DNA of 54,331 nucleotides from Algoriphagus hitonicola (GCF_900113375.1 NZ_FOPC01000019.1:1-54331); one strand, 5' to 3'; shown: positions 36,030-46,300, counted from the first letter of the stretch. A program made the numbers and translations. The notes: generated from the letters alone by a model not told the origin.

Positions 36030-37121
36030 TTATTGGTTTTTCTGAATGTGTTTCTCAAGCTGCTCCCAAGCATAAATCTGAAAAGTCTTATCATCGGACA
36101 TGGCCACAAAAAGCCCCGATGGATAATCCTGACCGAGGTCGAGAGCAGTTACTTCCGATCCATCACTTGATAAAGTGCTCAGCGGAATCGTAGCTAAAAG
36201 GGGGTGCTCGTGCGCATTTTGATTGGTCCCTTCCCTGGGAAAAACACGGAATAGATCTGCTCCCTGATCTGAAATCAGCAGGTACCCTTCTCGATCCGAG
36301 CTTTTGTAGATGGAAATCCCCTCATGATCATCTGCAAATCCATCTTGGGCAAAAAGTGAAAGTTCCTCATTTCCCATTTCCGGCTCAGCGTAGTATTTCC
36401 GGACACCGACTCCCTCATCTGAGCAATACACATAGCCTAATTCCTGGTCCACAGCAATGGCCTCGATTTCCTTGATTCCAGAAAAATTGGCAAACTTCCG
36501 GACCAGCTCCAGCGAAAGCCCCTCCTCTGTTGAGAGGATCTCATATTGCCAGAGATAGGTCCCATCGGTTGGGCCATTTTTTCTTCCAGCAATCACGTAG
36601 ATTTTACCGGATTGGGGGCTTTTATAGATGGCTACTCCCATCAAATCCCGGTATTCTTCACCGTTTTCTCCCTGAAATATTTCAATTCCACCAGGATTTA
36701 GTTCTACCATTTCAGGCAGTTTGAAAAACCTCAACCGCGAAGTAAGACGCTCCCCGGTCACCGCAAAATCAATGGTATCTGATCCCATTGCCAATCCATA
36801 TCCCACGTCCACATTGTTGGGTCTCTGAATATCTCTCCGAATCAGGGAATCAATGGCATTTCCCTTCAAGTCAAAAACATACAAGGCTCCATCGGCGTCT
36901 TTATCGGTGCCTATGATCAAACTTTGTTTATGGTCCTCAGGATGGATCCAGATAGCAGGGTCATCGGTATCGTGGATGACAGAATCGGAAACATAAAGAG
37001 GTTGGATTTTTTCAATTTCCTGATTTTCAGGAATAGATTCGGTAGCTATCTGAGATTTTTGACAGGAAAAAACCCCCAGCAATACAAAAAGTGAAATAAA
37101 ATAAATTGATGTTTTGTGCAT
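36030..37121 (-). CDS. Beta-propeller phytase (3-phytase), lipoprotein
   Basis: 363 aa from the ATG at 37121, chosen because it gives a lipoprotein signal with Cys20 (LLGVFSCQK). The body is the BPP phytase domain (PF02333): DTDDPAIWIHP, then IIGTDKDADGALYVFDLKGN, RPNNVDVGYGL, LMGVAIYKSP, KEIEAIAVDQELGYVYCSDE and the DDHEGI acidic cluster, which form calcium and phosphate sites. It hydrolyses phytate outside the inner membrane. Operon with the TonB receptor. Regulation may use the repeated GCGTTAACAA sites just upstream. Confidence 0.92.
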   Translation of the reverse strand: MHKTSIYFISLFVLLGVFSCQKSQIATESIPENQEIEKIQPLYVSDSVIHDTDDPAIWIHPEDHKQSLIIGTDKDADGALYVFDLKGNAIDSLIRRDIQRPNNVDVGYGLAMGSDTIDFAVTGERLTSRLRFFKLPEMVELNPGGIEIFQGENGEEYRDLMGVAIYKSPQSGKIYVIAGRKNGPTDGTYLWQYEILSTEEGLSLELVRKFANFSGIKEIEAIAVDQELGYVYCSDEGVGVRKYYAEPEMGNEELSLFAQDGFADDHEGISIYKSSDREGYLLISDQGADLFRVFPREGTNQNAHEHPLLATIPLSTLSSDGSEVTALDLGQDYPSGLFVAMSDDKTFQIYAWEQLEKHIQKNQ

Positions 37122-37184
37122 GGTTTTTTGTTGTTTAATTACCATACAAGATTAGGGGGATTACCAGGCAGATTTGGAAATTCC

Positions 37185-37228
37185 GCGTTAACAATCCTTT
37201 CTTTCCACTAGGAAATCAGCGTTAACAA
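37185..37228. promoter_or_regulatory. Direct repeat of GCGTTAACAA before the phytase gene
   Basis: GCGTTAACAA occurs at 37185-37194 and 37219-37228, each preceded by GGAAAT, with 34-bp spacing (about three helical turns). They lie 60-110 bp upstream of the phytase start, between it and the TPR/HTH regulator gene. They look like a tandem regulator site. Confidence 0.5.
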
Positions 37229-37315
37229 AACCGCTACAAAATCTAAAAAATTGAATATATTCTATTGCTTATCAATTACTTACAATGTATTACATTTAGA
37301 TTAAAAAATTGTGAA

Positions 37316-38941
37316 TCACATCCCAAGTAGGTAATTCTGTAAATCCTTACCTTCTGCCAACTGCAATCTTTTTCGTAGTCTGTATCGTGATATCCGAAGG
37401 CTCTCTATAGAAATACCGAGGGTGGCCGCAATTTCCTTATTGCTCATATTCATTTTCATCAAGCAAGCAAGCTTGAGATCTCCTGAGGTAAGTTCTGGAT
37501 TTTTGGATTTTAGGTTTTTCAAGAAATCATGGTGGACATTTTCAAAAGCTTGTTTGAAACTTTCCCAATCAGAATCCTGCGAAAGATTATAGTCAATTTG
37601 CCGGATCAAATTCCGGAGTTTCTTTTTCTGTTCTTTTGCTTCCAGATTTAGAGTACTCTGTAGTTTTGATTGAATTTCCTTTAACATCTGATTCTTTTCA
37701 ATCACATGGAGAGTTTGGGCTGAAAGCGCCTTTTGTTGGGCATGAACCTCGGCAGACATTCTTGATTCGAGTAAATTAATATTTTCCTTTTCACTCAAAA
37801 TGAGTTTTTCCTTTACTTCCAAGATTTCTCGTTGCTTTTGAAGTTGAGACTGGGAAGTTCGGATTCGCAATTGCTGCTTCGAAAAAAATATCCAAGCCAT
37901 GGTTATTATCGATAAAATCAGTCCAATCAGAAGCCATCTCATCTTGACTTCAAACTGATGAATCTCTTCCAGATGCCCAATTTCGGTTTTTTGTTTCCGT
38001 ACCTCAAACTGGAATTCTTGGAGGGCTAATTGCCTGGCTGCCTCTTCTGAGAAAATAGATTCACTGAGATCCCTGGCGGAAGCAAAATAGTTGTAGGCCC
38101 ATTCAAATTCCCCCAAATCTGCATAGCTTTTACCCAAATCTACTCTCGCGCTGCGCTCAGTGTATTTATTTCCCAGCCTAATACTTAGTCCAAGTGCTTC
38201 TTGGTAATACGGAATGGCCTCAGTAGCCTTGTTTGTTTTCCTGCGCACATCTCCCAGATTATTTAGGTTACCGGGTAATTTCAAACTATCCCCCGCATTC
38301 CAATTGAGCTCAAATGCCTTTTGAAAATACAAATCGGCCGAGTCAAACTGATTTAAATCTTCATAAATACTCCCGATATTTTCAAAGAGGATGGCGAGTT
38401 GTGAGGAATCCTCCTCAATTTTCAATAGCTCAATGGCTTGATTCTGGAAGATCAGGGCTTTTGAATAATTCCCCAATTTTTCATGCATAGTCCCGATCAA
38501 GCCGAGAGATTGCACAATCCCCTGTCTGTCCTCCAATGATTCAAAAATACGGAGTGACTCTTGGTGTTTTTGTAATGCTGCAGAAGTGCTTTTAGTTTTA
38601 TAGTAGAGTTGACCGATTACATTAAAAAGCTCAGCAAGCCCTTTGGTGTATGAATGTGTTTGAAAAATCTGCTCCGCCTGATAGAGCTTGAGTATGGCAT
38701 CTTTATATAATCCAAACTCCTTCAGTAGTACTCCCTCCAAATAAAGTGCTTCTCCATAACGGAGACTTTTGGTATCCGAATAACTGATGATCAGATCAGT
38801 CAACCTACTGTAAGCTTCTTTCGGGTTGCTTTCCGCTTTCTTTTGAATTAATTCAAGATCATTAGATTGACCATTTGCAATCTGGAAAGATTTTACCCAA
38901 ACGAGGAAAAAAACTAGTGCATAAATTACCCGAATTTTCAT
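37316..38941 (-). CDS. Membrane TPR protein with LuxR-like HTH (transcriptional regulator)
   Basis: 541 aa. Signal sequence 1-25, TPR repeats (about 60-290: SAALQKHQESLRIFESLEDR, ALIFQNQAIELLKIEE and others), one membrane helix (about 333-350: WLLIGLILSIITMAWIFF), coiled coil to about 460, then a C-terminal HTH with SGDLKLACLMKMNMSNKEIA and ISRYRLRKRL. This is a one-component TPR/HTH design found in Bacteroidota: sensing in the periplasm, DNA binding inside. It is next to the phytase operon and faces the same way; control of that operon is a reasonable guess. Confidence 0.85.
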   Translation of the reverse strand: MKIRVIYALVFFLVWVKSFQIANGQSNDLELIQKKAESNPKEAYSRLTDLIISYSDTKSLRYGEALYLEGVLLKEFGLYKDAILKLYQAEQIFQTHSYTKGLAELFNVIGQLYYKTKSTSAALQKHQESLRIFESLEDRQGIVQSLGLIGTMHEKLGNYSKALIFQNQAIELLKIEEDSSQLAILFENIGSIYEDLNQFDSADLYFQKAFELNWNAGDSLKLPGNLNNLGDVRRKTNKATEAIPYYQEALGLSIRLGNKYTERSARVDLGKSYADLGEFEWAYNYFASARDLSESIFSEEAARQLALQEFQFEVRKQKTEIGHLEEIHQFEVKMRWLLIGLILSIITMAWIFFSKQQLRIRTSQSQLQKQREILEVKEKLILSEKENINLLESRMSAEVHAQQKALSAQTLHVIEKNQMLKEIQSKLQSTLNLEAKEQKKKLRNLIRQIDYNLSQDSDWESFKQAFENVHHDFLKNLKSKNPELTSGDLKLACLMKMNMSNKEIAATLGISIESLRISRYRLRKRLQLAEGKDLQNYLLGM

Positions 38942-39099
38942 ATCCCAATATCCAATCTGAATTTTAATACATCATTACCAAATTGTGTCCTTTCGTCAAG
39001 TAATCTCAATAATCTACAGGTTAGAATCTCACCAATTTCATGTTTGGCTTCCTCCCGATAATGAATAGGAAAAAGGTAGTAAAGCGATTTCTCCCATCG

Positions 39100-39333
39100 A
39101 CCAAAAAAGGGTTTCCCCCTTCTTTCAAAACGGACATTCCATCAGGATATGATCCACAGCCTTTTACGCTTTGGAAGCCGCCTCGATCAGTAGATTCTTA
39201 TCCTCCTTAAGAATGGATATCCAATGTTGAAGATAGGCTGGATGATTTGAAACCAACTCCTCATCCAAGATACCGGTCATTTCTGCTAGATAGCCCGCCC
39301 CCATTTCAGGAATCAATTTCCCCTTTCTAGATC
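39100..39333 (-). pseudogene. ArdC-family gene remnant (C-terminal part with in-frame stop)
   Basis: On the minus strand 39333-39125 reads GKLIPEMGAGYLAEMTGIL, then AYLQHWISILKEDKNLLIEA, ASKA, a TAA stop (39166-39164), KAVDHILMECPF and a TGA (39127-39125). This aligns residue by residue with the end of the intact ArdC protein at 5985 (EELIAEMGASFLNALAGI ... AYLKGWFKPFQEDSKMLIYA ... ANYILGID). The N-terminal domain and HExxH part are gone. A terminator-like stem follows (39111-39100 on the minus strand end). It shares its last 46 bp with 33063-33109. Confidence 0.8.
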
Positions 39334-39670
39334 AAAACCCTCTTAAAAAACTCCCAAATCAATCCTGAAAAGAAATGGTTAAAGTCTAAAGAAGTCCAAA
39401 AATGGAAAAACGGGTCGGGGCTAAGAAAATCCCCTGGCAGGTTTAAAAGGAAAATGGAAAGGTGGATAAACTAATCTCCAATTGATACCAAAAGCCCTGT
39501 ACCAAAACCTATTTTACGGGGATGGCACAGGGCTTTGATTTAATTCAAATAAAATATTTAAACATTAGTCACACCCATTCTGACAAAAATAGAATTTAAA
39601 AAATTCTACATTTTAGTCACACTTTTAAGGATTCAAAGCACCAGTTAAATTCAAAATTAAGCTAGGCCCA
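39334..39670. other. Intergenic region with hairpin
   Basis: No gene. A perfect 10-bp inverted repeat, AAAGCCCTGT (39491-39500) and ACAGGGCTTT (39527-39536), is terminator-like in both directions. Confidence 0.5.
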
Positions 39671-40111
39671 ATGAACCCCTTAAGCTCAAAAACCGTAAAT
39701 CCGTCATATATCATTGATCAAAAACAGTACTTATCAATCTTACTAGCCAAGCTTATGATTATCGCATCCTTGATTCTTAATATCCTTGTGTTGATTCCTG
39801 TTTGCATCGCATTGATTGGTGACTTTAAAAAGATACAAAAGGTAGCAGGCAGTTTTACACCCGCAAGAGGAATTTTGCTTTCCATGTATTTGACCATATT
39901 AATTGCCTCTATCCTGTTACTGTTTTTTCAACAACCAATATTGGCATTTGCTCTGTTTTCCATGCAGATTGTGTACAAAATTATAAGTCCTATAACAGTA
40001 AGAACCATCAAAAACCCAATCGTCATTAGCAACTTATTTATCGCCTTATTTCACCTGATTACAGTAATCATCATGCTAAAATCAGGAACATTCGAATTGA
40101 CCAATCCATAA
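39671..40111 (+). CDS. Four-helix membrane protein of unknown function
   Basis: 146 aa. Four hydrophobic helices (IIASLILNILVLIPVCIALI, ILLSMYLTILIASILLLF, ILAFALFSMQIVYKII, ISNLFIALFHLITVIIM). No motif that I recognise. It stands alone on the plus strand between two similar hairpins (39491-39536 and 40181-40226). Confidence 0.6.
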   Translation: MNPLSSKTVNPSYIIDQKQYLSILLAKLMIIASLILNILVLIPVCIALIGDFKKIQKVAGSFTPARGILLSMYLTILIASILLLFFQQPILAFALFSMQIVYKIISPITVRTIKNPIVISNLFIALFHLITVIIMLKSGTFELTNP

Positions 40112-40180
40112 ATTTTAATTCAATCAAATGAATATGCAGAAGCCCACTAATAGTAAATTAACTTGATGATTCAAGAAAAA

Positions 40181-40234
40181 AAAGACCCTGTACCTCCAAC
40201 AAATTAAAGCTTTGGTGCCGGGCTTTTATTTGTT
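40181..40234 (+). terminator. Terminator of the four-helix membrane protein gene
   Basis: Imperfect stem AAAGACCCTGTACC (40181-40194) with GGTGCCGGGCTTTT (40214-40227), followed by a T-rich tail. Its arms resemble those of the hairpin at 39491-39536. Confidence 0.5.
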
Positions 40235-40300
40235 TTGGAATGGAAAAGTGGCTCTACGCTTCAAAGGGATTAAAAATACTCCAAACTTTTTTCAAATGGG

Positions 40301-40579
40301 TTATTCTACATTTCCAGTACCAAACCGACCTTTCTTTGTATACTCAAAATTTGACTTTTTTATCCCATATACTGCGATCAATCCCCAAATCGCATTGATC
40401 ATCACCGAAGGAAAAGAAGAATCATACCAGGTATTAATGCAAAGAAGCACTGCTCCCAAAACATTGGCCAAATGGTATTTCAAATCATTGGATTTCCACT
40501 TTCCGCCAATCAGTAATCCATAAGAGACTAAAAAGCAAAAAGCCCCAAGCCAGCCTAATAAGTCCATCCAAATTTTCAT
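40301..40579 (-). CDS. CBU_0592-like small membrane protein
   Basis: 92 aa from the ATG at 40579, which overlaps the phosphatase stop in an ATGA; the frame extends six codons further. Three membrane segments (DLLGWLGAFCFLVSYGLLI, YHLANVLGAVLLCINTWY, VMINAIWGLIAVYGI), matching the small CBU_0592-type family of unknown function (G..GA..+...Y). Coupled to the alkaline-phosphatase-superfamily gene of SusCD locus 2. Confidence 0.7.
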   Translation of the reverse strand: MKIWMDLLGWLGAFCFLVSYGLLIGGKWKSNDLKYHLANVLGAVLLCINTWYDSSFPSVMINAIWGLIAVYGIKKSNFEYTKKGRFGTGNVE

Positions 40580-41820
40580 TTCGAATTTGCTTTCCAAGTG
40601 TTGCCCATATTATGCTCACCTTTCAGAACTAGTTTTAAAAAGCTTTGTGAACTTACTTCTTTAGGAATCAAAAATTTCCCATTCGAAACTTCGATATCAG
40701 TCATCCAATTAATCGGATCACCCATGCCGGATTTTTCAAATTCATCCTTTTCGGTGTATCCGATTTTTAGCTTTTCTACTTTGGAATAGGGTTTCCAAGT
40801 TACCCAAGTGTCATTACCCTCCATGGATAATTTTACATTGGCGAAAGACAAGGGTCCAATTAATGGAACTCCATCCATCTCCAGCTGATGATCGACAGGA
40901 ATAGAAACGTTTAAAAAACGCAAAATAGTAGGAGCAATATCCACCATGGCGGCACTTCCGCTATGAAAATGACTGTTCAATTCCTTCAAATTGGTAACCA
41001 TCCAAATTCCACGTTCTCGATCTGTTTGCCCTCCGTGTCCTTTGCCATCTTTTTCATTTCTACCATGATCCGTTGTGACCAAAACCATCCAATCTTCAGC
41101 AAAATTTCGCTGTCTATATTGGATGGCATCCCAAATTCTACCCACCTGCCAATCGGCGTATTGGATGGCCAAATCTGTTTGCGGACTGTCTCCAAAACGA
41201 TGCCCCATATCATCGGTATATTCCAAATAGACCCAAGACAAATCCGGCCCTTTTTCCCGAACAGTATGGGCGGCCTGAAAAGATACATAATTGTCAATAT
41301 TCAAGATAAACCGTCTTTCTTGATCGTGGGGAAACATCAGGGTATCCAGCTCAAACCCATCAAATGAATAGTCAAATTTCAGATTTCCGGTTTGTGGCAA
41401 ACTCTCCCCGATCAACTTAGTTCGGTTGTCAAGCCAGGTAGAAAATATCCCTAGCTTGGCTTCTGGTCTGGCCTCTTTCAAATAGCGGAAAACAGTCCAA
41501 TAGTGATAGTTTGGATTACGGATACTATTTCCATAGACTTGATGTTTATTGGCCCAGGTTCCGGTTAAGAGGCTGTTATATCCTACTGCTGAAATGGTCG
41601 GTGTTTCCGAATAAGTCCCTACCACTCCACCGGTATATGCCCTACAATATCCTCCTACCTGAGCGATTTCATCCAAATGGGGGGTATTTACGCGTTCCAG
41701 ATTATCTGCCGAAATCCCATCTAGGATAATGAATAAGACTTTCTTTTCCTGCTCTTTTTGCCCAAAACAAATGCCATTTATGCCGATCAAAAAGACCGCT
41801 ATCAATATCAGATTCTTCAT
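40576..41820 (-). CDS. Alkaline-phosphatase-superfamily phosphodiesterase/phosphatase, secreted
   Basis: 414 aa. Signal peptide to about residue 20 (GINGICFGQ). Metal-binding motifs: FIILDGISADN (Asp), the nucleophile threonine in SETPTISAVGYNSLLTG, YTDDMGHRFGD, TTDHGRN with GHGGQTDRERGIW. It belongs to the type I phosphodiesterase/nucleotide pyrophosphatase group (PF01663-like). A C-terminal beta region (about 325-414) follows. It lies after susC/susD locus 2, separated from susD by a strong hairpin, and its stop overlaps the next small gene. The substrate is unknown, likely a phosphoester or phosphodiester. Confidence 0.85.
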   Translation of the reverse strand: MKNLILIAVFLIGINGICFGQKEQEKKVLFIILDGISADNLERVNTPHLDEIAQVGGYCRAYTGGVVGTYSETPTISAVGYNSLLTGTWANKHQVYGNSIRNPNYHYWTVFRYLKEARPEAKLGIFSTWLDNRTKLIGESLPQTGNLKFDYSFDGFELDTLMFPHDQERRFILNIDNYVSFQAAHTVREKGPDLSWVYLEYTDDMGHRFGDSPQTDLAIQYADWQVGRIWDAIQYRQRNFAEDWMVLVTTDHGRNEKDGKGHGGQTDRERGIWMVTNLKELNSHFHSGSAAMVDIAPTILRFLNVSIPVDHQLEMDGVPLIGPLSFANVKLSMEGNDTWVTWKPYSKVEKLKIGYTEKDEFEKSGMGDPINWMTDIEVSNGKFLIPKEVSSQSFLKLVLKGEHNMGNTWKANSK

Positions 41821-41837
41821 TTTTTTTCTTTGAACTC

Positions 41838-41879
41838 AAAAATCCCGTGCAATCCATTTTTTAAGTGTAGTGCACGGGA
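41838..41879 (-). terminator. Hairpin/attenuator between susD and the phosphatase gene (locus 2)
   Basis: Perfect 9-bp stem TCCCGTGCA (41843-41851) / TGCACGGGA (41871-41879). On the minus strand it is followed directly by TTTTTG, so it looks like an intrinsic terminator inside the operon. The position matches that of the hairpin at 26941-26966 in locus 1, although the sequences differ. Confidence 0.7.
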
Positions 41880-41886
41880 AATAAAA

Positions 41887-43344
41887 TTACGGTTTTAAAA
41901 TCCAAGGCACTCCATTGATATCATCGTCTCCACCAAATTGCCTATCCAGCGCCTCGTTTAAATTGGATAAGTTTAGCTGAATTTCAGACTGGGGATACAT
42001 CCATCTTTTTGGTATCCCCGAAGGATTGATGATCTCCTCACTTAGGCTGAATTCCGGAATCCCGGTTCGTCTTTGATCGAAAAATGGTTCCCAACCCGTA
42101 TTCATGAAAAAGGCGGTGTGTTTTTCAGTCAAGAGTCTTTCTAAAGCATCAGAATCCCCCAATTGTACTGACTCCTGAGACAAATAAGCCTCCGTATCTT
42201 TCGGAGAAACCCCGTTAAACTCCATAGAGGCCCGAATACCATTTTCATAATGCACCCTTGGATCCGCCGAGATCCAATTTCGTATTGCAGCTTCTGCAAT
42301 GATGAATTCCAATTCGGCATAGCCCATCAAAAGTGAGGGCTGATTGACCGGGTCACTATGATATCTACTGTCTATGGGTGATCCGACGCCTTCCAACAAC
42401 AAATTGGTATTGGTAGATAATGCGTCCGCTCCTCCCAAGCCTGAATAGGCCGTTGGGTCAAAATCATCCAAATTTCTACCATTTGTTTCTTTATCGGCGT
42501 ATACGAACAGTCGTGGATCATTTAAAGATTTTAAACGGTCTATAAATGACTTTTCCATGTAGTAAGCCGTCCTAAGTTCATTACTGTTAAAGGTAGGGTA
42601 GCGATTTCCCTCTATATCCACATAAACTAAGGCTCCATTATCCTGGTTTGATGTCATAATGGGATAGGAAGTAGGGTTGGAGTAGATCGCATCGAATCGA
42701 TCGGCAACAGCGAGACTTACATTGTTTTCTTTAATAGAAAGACTCATCAGAACACGTAAATGAAATGAGTTTATCAACTTTTTCCATTTCAAAATATCCC
42801 CATTGAAGATAATATCTCCGAGAATTTCTCCTGATTCGGGTCCAAGAAACGAATTTGCTTCTTCGAGTTTTTCGAGCACACTTAAATAGACACGTTCCTG
42901 AGGATCATAGATTGGAGAAAAATTCCCTGAACCACCCAATACGGCCTCTGATGCAGGGATATCTCCAAAAAACTGGCTCAATTCAACCAAATAATTAGCC
43001 TCAAAGAAAAGGGCAAGCGCCCGGTAGCTGCCGTTATCTTTTCGATCAGCTTCCTCGGCTAATTTACTGACCTGTCTGAGTTGATTGTAATCATTGAAGG
43101 AGGCTCTCTGCCAACCATAATATTGATTTTCACTCAGGCTATTGGTATAAATCAGCTGCCTAGAAGCCAGCGCAGCACCTAAAGAAACCGAGCTGAAAGC
43201 ATTCGTTTCAATCTGGGTCAAAATCAGGCTGGGTTCAGCTTGTACCGGACGATTGGGATCCAGCTGCAAATCCTCAAAGCTCTCACAGGAGGATAGAAAG
43301 GCCACAAATAGGCCCAGGAAATATATTTTTGATGTTCGTTTCAT
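41887..43344 (-). CDS. SusD/RagB-type outer-membrane lipoprotein (locus 2)
   Basis: 485 aa from the ATG at 43344 (signal with lipobox LSSC, Cys20); ten further codons are open upstream. It has the SusD-like_2 pattern LQLDPNRPVQAEPSLILTQI near the start and the C-terminal RRTGIPEFSLSEE / RWMYPQSEIQLNLSNLNEAL. It lies 39 bp downstream of susC locus 2 and is its surface substrate-binding partner. Confidence 0.9.
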   Translation of the reverse strand: MKRTSKIYFLGLFVAFLSSCESFEDLQLDPNRPVQAEPSLILTQIETNAFSSVSLGAALASRQLIYTNSLSENQYYGWQRASFNDYNQLRQVSKLAEEADRKDNGSYRALALFFEANYLVELSQFFGDIPASEAVLGGSGNFSPIYDPQERVYLSVLEKLEEANSFLGPESGEILGDIIFNGDILKWKKLINSFHLRVLMSLSIKENNVSLAVADRFDAIYSNPTSYPIMTSNQDNGALVYVDIEGNRYPTFNSNELRTAYYMEKSFIDRLKSLNDPRLFVYADKETNGRNLDDFDPTAYSGLGGADALSTNTNLLLEGVGSPIDSRYHSDPVNQPSLLMGYAELEFIIAEAAIRNWISADPRVHYENGIRASMEFNGVSPKDTEAYLSQESVQLGDSDALERLLTEKHTAFFMNTGWEPFFDQRRTGIPEFSLSEEIINPSGIPKRWMYPQSEIQLNLSNLNEALDRQFGGDDDINGVPWILKP

Positions 43345-43383
43345 ATGTTTTTTATTTTTCCGTTCAAGGATCAATTGAATGAT

Positions 43384-46300
43384 TTAAAAGCCCAGATTAA
43401 TATTGAATCCTATATTCCGGACTGAAGGAGTTTGAAGATTATCTACCCCAGAATCCGGATCGATATTTTCCACATTGGACCAGAGCATCAGATTTCTTCC
43501 CACCAAGGAAACATTGGCGGTATTCAAAAATGTCCGTTGGAGCAACTGCTGAGGAAGCTGGTAGGATATGGAAAGCTCTCGGAGTTTGACAAAACTGGCG
43601 TCAAAATAATGGGTTAAATCCGCATTTAAAGTAGTCTTGTTCCAGGCGATGTAATTAATAGGTCGCTCATTTTCAGCATAGGTTCGAGTATCGGAAAGGA
43701 TATTTCCAAAATCATCGTATTCCACTTCTCCTCCCGTCACCACGACTCCGTCGGCCACGAAGGTGTTCTGTCCTTCGTTCGCATCATCCCTAAACTGGTT
43801 GACGGTTCCGGGGTGAGTTCCACCCCACCACATCTTCTCTGAGGTCAGGGAATAAATGGTGCCACCGGCTCTTCCGTCAAAAGAAAACCCAAGACTTATT
43901 CCCTTATAGGTTACTCGATTCTGTACCCCGAAAATAAAATCGGGATTGGAAAAGCCCATACTTCTCTGATAGGGATCCCGAATAGGGAATCCATTATTTC
44001 CGATAATTAACCTTCCCTCAGGAGTTCTTTGGAATTGAGAGGATGAAAAAAGCTGGTCCGTCCGCTCGCCCACTGTTAAGTTGCCAAACCGGTCCGTACC
44101 ATCAAAACTCTCGGTCAGAATGCGCTTATACGTACTGAAATTCAGGTTAACCTCCCAAGTGAGTTCACTGGTTTGTATCGGAAGCGCATTGAACATCAAT
44201 TCGAAACCGGAACGTTTAAATTCGGCTCCGTTTTCTAGCCTGGAGCTAAATCCAGAGGCAAGAGAAACCGGTACTGAAATCAAGTTATTGTAATCCCGTA
44301 TTTGAAAATAAGTCAAATCAATTCCCAGTCTTCCGCCCAAAAACCGGTTATCCAATCCAATTTCATAACTATCGGAGGTTTCAGGCCGGATCGTAGGATT
44401 GACCAATGAGCCCGGAAAAAAAAGGGATGGATTTCCGTTCCAATTGATTCCCGTGCTGTATGCCTGGATATGGCTGTAGGGATTGGATGATATTCTTCCA
44501 TCAGCTACCTGTGACCAACTCATCCGAACTTTGGCGAAATCCCAAAAAGATGGCATAGTCAGGAAATCCGACACTGTCGTCGCCAAACCCACGGAAGGAT
44601 AGAAAAAAGAATTGTTTGCCACGGGCAGGGTAGAAACCCAGTCATTTCTTCCCGTGAGGGTTAGAAATACCGCATTCATAAAATCAATATCAGCAGAAAA
44701 ATAGGCAGAATTAATCTTCTCCTTGGTCAGGCTGTTTGAACCGGAAAGCGGCTGCTCCGAATTGGCTACGTTATAGAAATTGGGGATAGCTAAACCGTCC
44801 GTATTGATGCTCTCAGACCGGAATCGGACAAAACGATTCGCCGCACCCAAATTGGCATTAAGCCCCCAATTTTCTCCAAACCTTTTTGAATAATTCAGGA
44901 TCAGATCCGTATTCATATTGATTTGAGCTGAATTGTAGATGTAGAAATTACCCCGAGATACCCGTCCGTATTTCACATAGCTTTTGGGTTCCTTGTCGGT
45001 CCGGTCAAGGGCATAATTATTTAAGCCTGTTCTAGCGGTCAATGTAAGTTCAGGGCTGATTTGATAATCAAATTTCACCTGTCCAAAGGTATTATCCTTG
45101 TAATATCCCCTCAGGTATTCATAAGCCTGGAAATAGGGGTTATTGTAATAGGTATTATTGAAGTGCTTTTGTTGAAACCCTTCCTGACCTTCAACCCAGT
45201 AATTTCTCAAATCCCTGACATCTACGTCGACTCCGGTCCATAGCACCAAATTGTATAGATAATTCTCCGGTCCATAAGGAGTTTCAGGGAAATTATCCGT
45301 GTATTGCCTGTTATAGGTAATGGAAGCATCCGTACTCAGTTTATCAGAGATTTTATATCCGCCTGAAACCGAAAAGGAGGTGTTGTTTAGTTCAGTATTG
45401 GGTACCAATCCCTTTTGATAGACGTTGGATCCTGAGATTCTAAAACTTCCGTTTTCAGTTCCACTGGTAATGTTGATATTATTGGTAGAGATCAGACCAC
45501 GTTGAAAAAAATTACGGATGTTATTCTCTCCTCTTGAGATCAATGGAAGTGGAATCAATTCACCGGTATTGGGATCTCTGGGACTGTTATACTGAGGAAC
45601 CTCCACAAAACCACTAGGCGTACTTGGGTCCGGCTGATTTAATCTAGGTCCCCATATCCATCCAAATCCTTCAGTACCACGCCCTGATCCATCGATGTAG
45701 GCATATTGTCCGTTGTCTCCATTACCATAGGTGGTTTGCACCTCAGGAACCACCAAATAATTCGGTTGAAATAGTGTGCTGGAATTTATTTCCACCTGAG
45801 TACCTTGACCTCCTCTTTTAGTCGTAATCATTAAAGCACCATTTCTACCAATTGCTCCGTAAAGCGCAGAAGCAGTTGCCCCTTTAAGTACGTTAATAGA
45901 TTCTACATCATCCGCGTTGACTTTCCAATAATCATTATCCGTACTTGGTATCCCATCAATTACAATGAGTGGTCTTGCACCTCTTAAAGAAATCTGAGGA
46001 TCCTGAAATAATGCCGTGGTATTATTGACTTGTAAACCTGCAATCTGTCCGGTTAAGGAATTAATTAGGTTGGGTTCCCTCGCTTTTTTAAAACGCTCCC
46101 CATCTACTTCCTGAACAGCATAGCCCAAAGACTTTACGTTTTTCTCCACGCCCAATGCCGTGACGACGACCCCCTCCAAGTCAGTGACTGCGGGAAAAAG
46201 TTGTACATCCAGAATTCGATCTTCTGTTACGGTGATTTCCTGGGTCAGGTATCCGATGTAGGAAAATACCAGGGTTGCTCCCGCATCCACCTCCAAAGTA

